From assembly GCA_005879245.1 (NCBI GenBank), contig VBLA01000165.1, forward strand, positions 1-5,035: 5,035 nucleotides of DNA, given 5' to 3'. Below the pieces are notes generated by a model. The model was not told the origin of the DNA. It did no database searches and saw only the letters and a program-made list of their open reading frames with translations. The position numbers and the translations under genes were made by a program. Below, piece by piece: positions 1 to 4,902 of the stretch. Source of the DNA: Deltaproteobacteria bacterium (lineage in GTDB: Bacteria; Desulfobacterota; Binatia; DP-6). Numbering within the stretch: position 1 is the stretch's first letter; every line of letters starts with the position of its first letter.

Positions 1-1164
1 TGGCTGAGAGGGCGCTTCCTCGGGGTCCTGGAGGACGCGGCGAGCGGGGCGAGCGGCGAACCCGCCTCGGTCGTCCTCGTCGTCAACCGGACGCTCGACG
101 TGCAGTTGCGGAGCCCTGCACGGGGCCCGTCGCGCACGCCGCGCCCCGCCGAGCCCCCGCCGGCCCGCTACTCCTTCGAGAATTTCGTCGTGGGGGCCAG
201 TAACCGCGTGGCCTACGAGGCGGCAGCGGCGGTCGTGACCGACTCCACGGCACACTTCAGTCCGCTCTTCGTGTACGGCGGCGTCGGGCTCGGGAAGACC
301 CATCTTCTCGCCGCGGTTGCCCATGCCCTCTCCGCCGACCGTCAGAGGAGCGCGGTCGCGTGGCTCACCGCGGAGAACTTCGTGAACGCCATGATCAAGG
401 CGCTCCGGGCGGACCACATGGAACGCTTCCGGGAACGCTTCCGGAAGATCGAGACGCTGGTCGTCGACGACATCCAGTTCCTCGCCGACAAGCGCCGCTC
501 GCAGGAGGAGTTCTACCACACCTTTAATGCTCTGCATGACGGTCGGAAGCAGATCGTCATTGCCTCCGACCGGGCCCCCCACGACATGCCGGGTTTCCAG
601 GAGACCCTGCGGAGCCGTTTCGCCTCGGGGCTCCTCGCCGACATCCAGGCGCCCGACGCCGAGCTCCGCGTGACGCTGGTCGAGCGCAAGGCGCGCAGCC
701 GGAACCTCTGCCTCGACGCGACGGTCATCTCGTACCTCGCCGACGGCTGGTGCTCGAACGTGCGCGAGCTCGAGGGCGCGCTCACCCGCCTCGAGGCCTT
801 CGCCGCGTTCTCCGGCGACCCGGTGGGGCTGCCGCTCGTGCGAAAAGCGCTCGGCGCGAACGTCCCCCGCGCCGGAGGCGCGAGCCTCGAGCGGGTCATC
901 GCGGAGGTGTGCCAGTACTTTCACCTCACACGGAGCGAGCTCGCCTCGCCCCGACGCACGGCGCGCATCGCCGTGCCGCGCCAGCTCGCGATGTACCTCT
1001 GCCGGCAGCACACCGACGCGCCCTTGAACCGCATCGGCAAGGAGCTCGGTGGCCGCGATCACTCGACGGTCGTGCACGCCCTGGGGGCGATCGAGCGGCG
1101 CCTCGCGCAGGACGCCGCGCTCCGCCAGGCCGTTACCGACGTGCAGGCCCGCCTCGGCTCCTGA
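1..1164 (+). CDS. dnaA: Chromosomal replication initiator protein DnaA (5' end outside window)
   Basis: DnaA is the AAA+ ATPase that binds DnaA boxes, melts oriC and recruits the replicative helicase. The frame is open from base 1. The first ~33 residues (beginning W-L-R-G-R-F-L, then SVVLVVNR) look like the end of DnaA domain I, so a GTG at 100 is internal and the true start lies upstream. In the 387 visible residues, a short Pro-rich linker (~34-56) leads into the AAA+ core: FENFVVGASNR, Walker A GGVGLGKTH (93-101), Walker B VVDDIQF (154-160), sensor 1 IVIASDR, arginine-finger box LRSRF (203-207) and sensor 2 NVRELEGAL (253-261). Domain IV ends with the DnaA-box-binding signature GGRDHSTVVHA (350-360); by alignment with E. 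coli, Arg399, Asp433 and His434 are kept and Thr435 is Ser. All key motifs are intact, so it should be active. No dnaN follows. A second chromosomal dnaA paralogue is possible. Confidence 0.96.
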   Translation, partial: WLRGRFLGVLEDAASGASGEPASVVLVVNRTLDVQLRSPARGPSRTPRPAEPPPARYSFENFVVGASNRVAYEAAAAVVTDSTAHFSPLFVYGGVGLGKTHLLAAVAHALSADRQRSAVAWLTAENFVNAMIKALRADHMERFRERFRKIETLVVDDIQFLADKRRSQEEFYHTFNALHDGRKQIVIASDRAPHDMPGFQETLRSRFASGLLADIQAPDAELRVTLVERKARSRNLCLDATVISYLADGWCSNVRELEGALTRLEAFAAFSGDPVGLPLVRKALGANVPRAGGASLERVIAEVCQYFHLTRSELASPRRTARIAVPRQLAMYLCRQHTDAPLNRIGKELGGRDHSTVVHALGAIERRLAQDAALRQAVTDVQARLGS

Positions 1165-1206
1165 GCCCCCAGGCTCCCCGGGTCGCGGCGCGGCCGCTTC
1201 GTGCTA

Positions 1207-1212
1207 GAGAGG
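1207..1212 (+). promoter_or_regulatory. Ribosome binding site for the cupin gene
   Basis: GAGAGG lies 5 bases before ATG 1218. The reading frame stays open far upstream into dnaA, so this site, together with the domain boundary, decides the start. Confidence 0.55.
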
Positions 1213-1217
1213 CCCTC

Positions 1218-1526
1218 ATGGAAGTCGCGCCGGACATCTACGCGCATCGAGGGAAGTTCTTCGAGGTCCTCGCCCAGACGGAGCGCACGCTGACCGCCGT
1301 GATGACGGTCGCTCCCGGCGAAACGGCCGGACCCGAGGAGGAGCACGGGGGCGACCAGATCCTCTTCATCGTCGAGGGCCGTGCCCGCGTGCGGCTCGGT
1401 GGCGACACGCTGGAGCTCGACGGGGGAGGGCTGGTGACGATCCCCGCCGGCACGCGCCACCACGTCACCAGCGTCGGTCAGGAGCCGCTCTTCCTGGTGA
1501 CGATCTACGCGCCGCCGGCCTACTGA
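1218..1526 (+). CDS. Small single-domain cupin protein
   Basis: This 102-residue protein is one double-stranded beta-barrel cupin, presumably cytosolic since no signal peptide is visible. Cupin motif 1 is ETAGPEEEHGGDQILFIVEG (35-54) and motif 2 is PAGTRHHVTSVG (76-87), followed by the ending LFLVTIYAPP. Candidate metal ligands are His43, Gln47 and His81. The first His of the classic HxH pair is Glu41, and the usual Glu is Gln47. The E-x-H...DQ pattern plus a terminal IYxPP is typical of a common family of small bacterial cupins, so these changes are a family trait and not decay. The substrate is unknown: members may be metal-dependent enzymes or small-molecule binding proteins. The ATG follows a GAGAGG site and gives the expected family length. 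It lies 53 bases after dnaA on the same strand, and its stop overlaps the end of the opposing gene. Confidence 0.85.
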   Translation: MEVAPDIYAHRGKFFEVLAQTERTLTAVMTVAPGETAGPEEEHGGDQILFIVEGRARVRLGGDTLELDGGGLVTIPAGTRHHVTSVGQEPLFLVTIYAPPAY

Positions 1527-2317
1527 GGGTCTCCGGCACCGCGGATCGTCTCGACCGGAACTCCGGCGGCGCCGAGGGCGGCGGTGAGCTCGTGGCGGTA
1601 GCGCGGCCAATCGAATGGGGTAGCGTCGGTCTCCCCGGCGGGCAGGTCGGCGGCGAGGAGCACGTCGAACGGCGCGCGCAGCCGGGGAGAGTAGGCGAGG
1701 TAGTCGCCGGTGTCGGCGAGCCGGTAGGTCGGTACGGGGAGCGCCGAGGCGAGCAGCCGGAGGACGACGGGATCATCCGCGGGCGGCGTGTCCCGGAAGA
1801 GCACGGCACCGAGCTCGGGATCGACCCCGGGGGAGGGGTCATCGCCTTCGGCGACGAGTCCCTCCTCGCGCGTCCTCAGCACCTCGGCCGTTACGTCCGT
1901 CGCAGGTCGCACCCGGCCGCGGTGGCGCCATGTGACTGCCCGGAAGAGCGCCGGGGGCGGGGCCACCGGGTCGAGGCCGTCGAAGATGGCGGGGAGCAGG
2001 CGGGTCAGGGTTCGCTGATCACCCGCGGCGTGCGCCGCCACCGCCGTCCGGTAGTCCGGGTCGTGACGGATGGCGGCGAGCAGCGCGCGGATGCGTTCCG
2101 TGAGTGCCGCGACCGCGGCGAGCATGCGTTCGGCGGTGGGCTCGTCGAGGGCGTCGTGGCGATGGAGTCGCCGCGCGGCATCGCCGAGCGCCAGCGCCTC
2201 GCGGCGCAGGGCCGCGCCCTCGGAGTCCGTCCCGCGGCGGTACTTCTCCGCCCGCACGAGCAGCGCGCCCACGTCGGCGATGGCCGCCTCCAGCTCGCCC
2301 ACCCGGACGTCGTTCAC
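1520..2317 (-). CDS. Hypothetical protein, 265 residues, unrecognised
   Basis: I do not recognise this protein. Its codons end almost uniformly in G or C when read on the minus strand, which marks this frame as the coding one rather than the long open frames opposite. It starts at a GTG; an in-frame TAA only 9 bases upstream (2327-2329) excludes a longer form. Residues 1-115 look all-helical and rich in Ala, Arg and Leu, with possible coiled-coil character, ending in RLLPAIFDGL. Residues ~120-225 look mixed alpha/beta and contain ALFRAVTWRHRGR, an acidic Pro-rich linker (EGDDPSPGVDPELG), VPTYRLADTGDYLAYSPR and FDVLLAADLP. No signal peptide, membrane segment, Cys cluster or known catalytic motif is visible. 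It diverges from the ferritin-like gene across 46 bases. It converges on the cupin gene with a 7-base overlap. It is probably a lineage-specific gene of unknown function. Confidence 0.75.
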   Translation of the reverse strand: MNDVRVGELEAAIADVGALLVRAEKYRRGTDSEGAALRREALALGDAARRLHRHDALDEPTAERMLAAVAALTERIRALLAAIRHDPDYRTAVAAHAAGDQRTLTRLLPAIFDGLDPVAPPPALFRAVTWRHRGRVRPATDVTAEVLRTREEGLVAEGDDPSPGVDPELGAVLFRDTPPADDPVVLRLLASALPVPTYRLADTGDYLAYSPRLRAPFDVLLAADLPAGETDATPFDWPRYRHELTAALGAAGVPVETIRGAGDPQ

Positions 2318-2323
2318 CCGGGC

Positions 2324-2352
2324 TTTTTACAACGGGGCGAGGGGTTTGCTAA
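2324..2352 (-). promoter_or_regulatory. Candidate sigma70-like promoter for the minus-strand hypothetical gene
   Basis: Read on the minus strand, TTAGCA (2352-2347) and TAAAAA (2329-2324) are 17 bases apart, each matching 4 of 6 consensus bases. The -10-like box ends 6 bases before the GTG start at 2317. That geometry would give a leaderless or nearly leaderless transcript, which fits the lack of a Shine-Dalgarno sequence. The T-rich patch is the only AT-rich stretch in the divergent spacer. This is a pattern match only. Confidence 0.28.
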
Positions 2353-2356
2353 GGAA
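2351..2356 (+). promoter_or_regulatory. Ribosome binding site for the ferritin-like gene
   Basis: AAGGAA lies 7 bases before ATG 2364. The frame is open for another ~290 bases upstream, through the opposing gene, so this site is what fixes the start. It partly overlaps the candidate -35 box of the divergent gene. Confidence 0.65.
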
Positions 2357-2363
2357 CGTCCCG

Positions 2364-2948
2364 ATGCCGACCACGCGGTCGCGGGCCCGTCGCACGACGA
2401 TCCGTGAGATCCTGGACACGGCGATCGAGCTCGAGAAGCGGACGATGGCGCTCTACGTCGGGTTCGTGAAGGCCTTCCCGCGTCCCGAGGAGGTGCGGAA
2501 CTTCTGGTTCACCATGGCGCGGCACGAAGCGGGCCACTGCGGCGCCCTGGCGCTGGTCGAGAGCATCGTCGAGTCCGACCCGCGGGGCGCTGCCCGAACG
2601 CCGGTGTGGTTCGACCCGACCACCGTGACGCGCCTCCGTTCGTTGCTCACTGCCTATCTCCGCGAAGCCCGCGGCGGGGTCGGCCTCGAGCGCGCCTTCG
2701 AGATGGCGATCGACCTCGAGGCCTCCGAGCTCGAGGACGTGGTCGTCGACATGATGAAGGTGGTGAAGAGCCCGGAATGGCGCGAGCGGGCGATCCAGCT
2801 TCTCCTCCACGATCTCGGTGACCTGTCCTACATGGTCGAGCGGCACACGCGGAACGAAGCGCTCCTCGCGCGGGCCGACGCGCTCATCGAGCGGCGGGTG
2901 GGCGGTCTCGGCCGGCGGCGGGTGGCAGCACGCGGGGGACGGGCCTGA
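2364..2948 (+). CDS. Ferritin-like (rubrerythrin-type) four-helix protein
   Basis: This 194-residue protein resembles the ferritin-like diiron superfamily. A basic N-terminus (1-12) leads to helix 1 EILDTAIELEKRTMALYVGF (15-34), with Glu22/Glu24 as candidate ligands. Helix 2, NFWFTMARHEAGH, carries the typical ExxH pair Glu55/His58. After a linker, helix 3 AFEMAIDLEASELEDVV (~111-127) offers Glu119/Glu122. In helix 4 the usual second ExxH is not obvious: HDLGDLSYMVERH (149-161) offers His149, Asp150, Asp153 and His161. A diiron centre is therefore possible but unproven. There is no rubredoxin-type Cys4 domain. The C-terminus is Arg/Gly-rich. Relatives handle iron or peroxide, and some non-enzymatic members only share the fold. 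It is followed 11 bases later by an HTH gene whose ribosome binding site overlaps this stop, suggesting an operon. Confidence 0.72.
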   Translation: MPTTRSRARRTTIREILDTAIELEKRTMALYVGFVKAFPRPEEVRNFWFTMARHEAGHCGALALVESIVESDPRGAARTPVWFDPTTVTRLRSLLTAYLREARGGVGLERAFEMAIDLEASELEDVVVDMMKVVKSPEWRERAIQLLLHDLGDLSYMVERHTRNEALLARADALIERRVGGLGRRRVAARGGRA

Positions 2949-2956
2949 GGCGGTGA
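2947..2956 (+). promoter_or_regulatory. Ribosome binding site of the HTH gene, overlapping the upstream stop codon
   Basis: GAGG (2947-2950) shares two bases with the TGA stop at 2946-2948 and sits 9 bases before GTG 2960. A second partial match, GGTGA (2952-2956), is nearer but tightly spaced. The arrangement favours translational coupling with the ferritin-like gene. Confidence 0.45.
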
Positions 2957-2959
2957 GAC

Positions 2960-3337
2960 GTGCCTGCGCGCCGAGAGGTTGAGCCGCCGATCATCACGGT
3001 GCCGCGCTACCTCGCCGCGGTCCGGAGCCTCCACGGGCTGGAGGTCGCCGAGATGGCGCGCGCGCTGCACGTCTCCCCGTCGGTCGTGCGCCGCTGGTTG
3101 CGGGGGACCCTCGTCCCGACGTGGCGGCGCGTGCGGACCATGACGGGCCTCTGGGGAGGCGACCCGCAGCTCCTCGGCATGGGGGCGGTCCTCCAGCGCT
3201 ACTGCCGCGTGTCGGGCCTCTCGCTCGCCGAGGCGGTGCGCCTGGTGCGCTCGGGTCGCCGGACCGGCCCGGAGCGGCGCACCGCGCCGGCGCGCCCGCG
3301 CGATCGCCGCCAGCTTCCGCTGCCGATCGAGCGCTAG
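2960..3337 (+). CDS. Small helix-turn-helix DNA-binding protein
   Basis: This 125-residue protein has a clear N-terminal helix-turn-helix. Residues ~16-50 read YLAAVRSLHGLEVAEMARAL then HVSPSVVRRWLRGTLVP: a helix, a scaffold helix with the GLEVAEMARAL spacing, a turn at HVSP, and a recognition helix VVRRWLRG. This resembles XRE/Cro-type or MerR-like regulators. Residues 60-97 form one or two more helices (LLGMGAVLQRYCRVSGLSLAEAVRLV) that may mediate dimerisation. The tail is Arg/Pro-rich and probably disordered. There is no effector domain, so it is likely a small transcription factor or nucleoid-type protein. GTG 2960 is used because of the GAGG site; another in-frame GTG at 2999 would also keep the HTH. 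Its position 11 bases after the ferritin-like gene suggests it may regulate that operon, which is inference. Confidence 0.7.
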   Translation: MPARREVEPPIITVPRYLAAVRSLHGLEVAEMARALHVSPSVVRRWLRGTLVPTWRRVRTMTGLWGGDPQLLGMGAVLQRYCRVSGLSLAEAVRLVRSGRRTGPERRTAPARPRDRRQLPLPIER

Positions 3338-3347
3338 GCTGCGGTCG

Positions 3348-3364
3348 GCCCCGCCTTGCGGGGC
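3348..3364 (+). terminator. GC-rich perfect hairpin after the HTH gene (possible weak terminator)
   Basis: GCCCCGC, loop CTT, GCGGGGC form a perfect 7-bp stem with a 3-base loop, 10 bases after the HTH stop. No T-run follows, so it is not a canonical intrinsic terminator. It could be a GC-rich attenuating hairpin or an RNA 3'-end stabiliser, and it falls in a 54-base gap before the Hint gene. Confidence 0.4.
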
Positions 3365-3385
3365 ACATCGGCCTCCGTCTATCGT
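3356..3385 (+). promoter_or_regulatory. Possible weak promoter for the Hint and glycosylase genes
   Basis: TTGCGG (3356-3361) and TATCGT (3380-3385) are 18 bases apart, each matching 4 of 6 sigma70 consensus bases (TTGACA, TATAAT). The -10-like box ends 6 bases before GTG 3392, which has no Shine-Dalgarno sequence, so a leaderless transcript is conceivable. The -35-like box overlaps the hairpin. In GC-rich DNA such matches are common. Confidence 0.18.
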
Positions 3386-3391
3386 CCCCTC

Positions 3392-3868
3392 GTGTCCGAC
3401 CCCGCCGCACCACCGCGCGGCCTTCCGGGCGACTGCTTCGTCGAGACCGCGGAGGGTCCCGTTCCGATGGCCGAGACGCCCAACAAGGGCTTCGCCGTCC
3501 TGACGCGCTTGCCGTCGGGGCTCCTCGGCTTCCGGCAGCTGATCAAGGTCGTCACCTCGGAGCGCGTACCGCTTCGCCGCATAGTCCTCGACTCCGGGCA
3601 CGCGATCGTGATGGCGAGCGGCCACCTCGTCTACCGCTGCGGGATGGAGCCCGTGCCCGCCGAGCACCTCGTCGTCGGGGATCGCCTCGAGACCGCTTTC
3701 CACTACCCGGACGGCTACGCGCCTCCCGACCGCGACGCGCAGGCGCCGTTCTACGACGCCATCAGCGTGCGCGCCGTCGAACCGGCCGGCGAGGGGCCTG
3801 TCTACACCGGGACCGTCCGTGATACGCACACGCTCTTCCTCACCGCCGGGGTGCTCTGCGGCGAGTGA
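3392..3868 (+). CDS. Stand-alone Hint (Hedgehog/intein-type) domain protein
   Basis: This 158-residue protein reads as a Hint fold from near its first to its last residue. Block A is GDCFVETAEGPVPMAE (13-28); a first-strand region ends in FAVLTR; block B is IVLDSGHAIVM (64-74) with His70; then VPAEHLVVGDRLE (88-100), the usual VGD element; and a terminal block VYTGTVRDTHTLFLTAGVL (137-155). Hint domains cleave or splice proteins through a thioester at an N-terminal Cys. Several canonical residues differ here: the block B Thr is Asp67, and the terminal His-Asn is Gly157-Glu158. Cys15 could be the nucleophile, but aligned on the later TxxG motif it sits about five residues inside the usual Cys1 position, where Gly10 lies. 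No toxin or extein domain is attached. The start is GTG 3392 by position only; an in-frame TTG at 3356 is the alternative, and neither has a good ribosome site. The tail overlaps the next gene. Confidence 0.66.
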   Translation: MSDPAAPPRGLPGDCFVETAEGPVPMAETPNKGFAVLTRLPSGLLGFRQLIKVVTSERVPLRRIVLDSGHAIVMASGHLVYRCGMEPVPAEHLVVGDRLETAFHYPDGYAPPDRDAQAPFYDAISVRAVEPAGEGPVYTGTVRDTHTLFLTAGVLCGE

Positions 3869-4547
3869 CGCGCTCGCCGCCCTCGAACGGCGCCTCACGC
3901 GCTGCCGGCTCTGCCCGCGACTCGTCCATCACCGCGAGCGCGTGGCGCGCGAGAAGGTGGCGCGCTTCCGGGACTGGAAGTACTGGGGCCGCCCCGTGCC
4001 GGGCTTCGGCGACCCCGCGGCGCGGCTGCTGGTCGTCGGCCTCGCGCCGGCTGCACACGGCGGGAACCGGACGGGGCGCATCTTCACGGGCGACGAGAGT
4101 GGCAACTGGCTCTACGCCGCGCTCCACCGTGCCGGCTTCGCCAGCCAGCCGACGTCGACCCGGCGTGACGACGGCCTCCGTCTCGCGGACGCCTTCGTGA
4201 GCGCCGTGGCGCGCTGCGCGCCGCCGGCGAACCGCCTGATGCCGGGCGAGGTCGAACGCTGCCGTCCCTACCTCCTGCGTGAGCTCGAGGTGCTCGACCG
4301 GCTGCGAGTCGTCGTCGTCCTCGGTGGAGTGGCGCATACGGGGTTCCTCGCCGCCGAGCGCGCGCGGGGCGAGACGGTGCCGCGTCCGGCCCCGCGCTTT
4401 GCCCACCTGGCGGAGCACCACCTGCCGTCGGGCCTGACGCTTCTCTGCTCGTATCACCCGAGCCAGCAGAACACGTTCACCGGGAGGCTGACGCGGCCGA
4501 TGCTCGACGCGGTCTTCGCGCGCGCGCGGACGCTGCTCAGCCCGTGA
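3819..4547 (+). CDS. Family 5 uracil-DNA glycosylase (UdgB-type, 4Fe-4S)
   Basis: This enzyme excises uracil, and in known family 5 members also hypoxanthine and other deaminated bases, starting base excision repair. The 242 residues show family 5 motifs: GLAPAAHGGNRTGRIFTGD (74-92), where motif 1 carries Ala rather than the catalytic Asp or Asn of other families, and HPSQQNTFTGRLT (213-225), with His213 in the leucine-loop/minor-groove motif. Four cysteines, Cys29, Cys32, Cys133 and Cys148, have the C-x2-C...C-x14-C spacing expected for the 4Fe-4S cluster. RCRLCPRLV (28-36) is the typical start of the conserved region. Length fits the family. GTG 3819 is the only ATG, GTG or TTG in frame before that region, so the first ~16 residues overlap the Hint gene by 50 bases. 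Only a weak GGGA site (3809-3812) precedes it. Its 3' end overlaps the opposing GGCT-like gene by 11 bases. Confidence 0.9.
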   Translation: MIRTRSSSPPGCSAASDALAALERRLTRCRLCPRLVHHRERVAREKVARFRDWKYWGRPVPGFGDPAARLLVVGLAPAAHGGNRTGRIFTGDESGNWLYAALHRAGFASQPTSTRRDDGLRLADAFVSAVARCAPPANRLMPGEVERCRPYLLRELEVLDRLRVVVVLGGVAHTGFLAAERARGETVPRPAPRFAHLAEHHLPSGLTLLCSYHPSQQNTFTGRLTRPMLDAVFARARTLLSP

Positions 4548-4899
4548 CGTCCGTCATCGTGCGGAAGCGACGTTGGTGCTGGTCGGCATCCCCGACGTAG
4601 GTCTCGCACGCGACTCGCTCCCCGCCGACCACCACCTCGACCGGGCGGCGAAGGTAGAGACGGCCCTCGTCCTCGTACGTGTCGAGCCTGCGCAGCGAGG
4701 CGGCGTCGACGTTCTCGATGAGGTGGCCGTCGACGTGCGCGCCCGCCCTGGGCACGACGTACGGATAGCCGCGAGCGGGGGCGACACGCTCGAATCCCTC
4801 GAGACGGGCGGCCCGGCGCGCGAAGCGCTGGCCGGTGACACTCTCGAGGCGCGCATCGTCCATGAGAGTGCCGTAGACGAAGAGCGCGACGCCGCCCAG
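4537..4899 (-). CDS. Gamma-glutamylcyclotransferase-like (GGCT/AIG2 fold) protein, probable CTG start
   Basis: GGCT-fold enzymes release 5-oxoproline from gamma-glutamyl amino acids or peptides. From the proposed CTG, the 120 residues begin MGGVALFVYGTLMDDARL and contain the substrate-loop motif YGTL (9-12), then LEGFERVAPARGYPYVV (33-49), GAHVDGHLIENVD (53-65) and LDTYEDEGRLYLRRPVEV (72-89). Glu76 is the likely general acid/base, and Tyr82 and Arg84 match the family's Y-x-R. The first ATG (4861-4863) would discard FVYGTL and probably kill activity. No ATG, GTG or TTG lies between it and the in-frame stop TGA at 4972-4974, so CTG 4897-4899, 3 bases after GAGGAG and 7 bases after the upstream stop, is the best start. 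Translational coupling to the upstream gene is likely. Substrate is not predictable; GGCT, GGACT and AIG2-type roles are all possible. Confidence 0.8.
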   Translation of the reverse strand: MGGVALFVYGTLMDDARLESVTGQRFARRAARLEGFERVAPARGYPYVVPRAGAHVDGHLIENVDAASLRRLDTYEDEGRLYLRRPVEVVVGGERVACETYVGDADQHQRRFRTMTDVTG

Positions 4900-4902
4900 A
4901 GA

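Noticed and set aside
100..1164. GTG at 100 as the dnaA start
   Set aside because: The in-frame sequence upstream has no stop back to base 1 and resembles DnaA domain I, so the gene continues out of the window.
1163..1176. GAGCC-CCCA-GGCTC hairpin after dnaA as a terminator
   Set aside because: The stem is only 5 bp, it overlaps the stop codon and no T-run follows. Such short inverted repeats arise by chance in GC-rich DNA.
2326..2354. TTTACA plus CTAAGG as a plus-strand promoter for the ferritin-like gene
   Set aside because: The -10 match is poor and coincides with the ribosome site; transcription would begin at about the ATG and remove the AAGGAA leader.
1592..2407. Long plus-strand open frame of about 270 codons opposite the minus-strand hypothetical gene
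   Set aside because: Its composition is Gly/Arg/Val-rich and low in complexity. The minus-strand frame has near-uniform G/C third positions and a bounded start, so this is its antisense shadow.
2828..3898. Minus-strand open frame of 356 codons across the ferritin-like, HTH and Hint genes
   Set aside because: Extremely Arg/Ala/His-rich with no motifs, and it runs antisense to three plus-strand genes that have recognisable domains and ribosome sites. It is a typical GC-rich shadow frame.
3865..4200. GTG overlapping the Hint stop (GTGA, 3865-3868) as the start of the next gene
   Set aside because: The GTGA junction is attractive, but this GTG is in a different frame from the glycosylase motifs and yields a Ser/Arg-rich product with no domain.
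3819..4547. Family 4 uracil-DNA glycosylase
   Set aside because: The motif is GLAPAAHGGNRTGR with HPSQQNTFTGRLT, which is family 5; family 4 has a GEAPG-type motif 1.
3392..4547. Hint-glycosylase fusion or an intein inserted in the glycosylase
   Set aside because: The two are in different frames, the Hint gene has its own stop, and the glycosylase is uninterrupted and complete.
4537..4863. ATG at 4861-4863 as the start of the GGCT-like gene
   Set aside because: It removes the YGTL substrate-loop motif that directly precedes it in frame.
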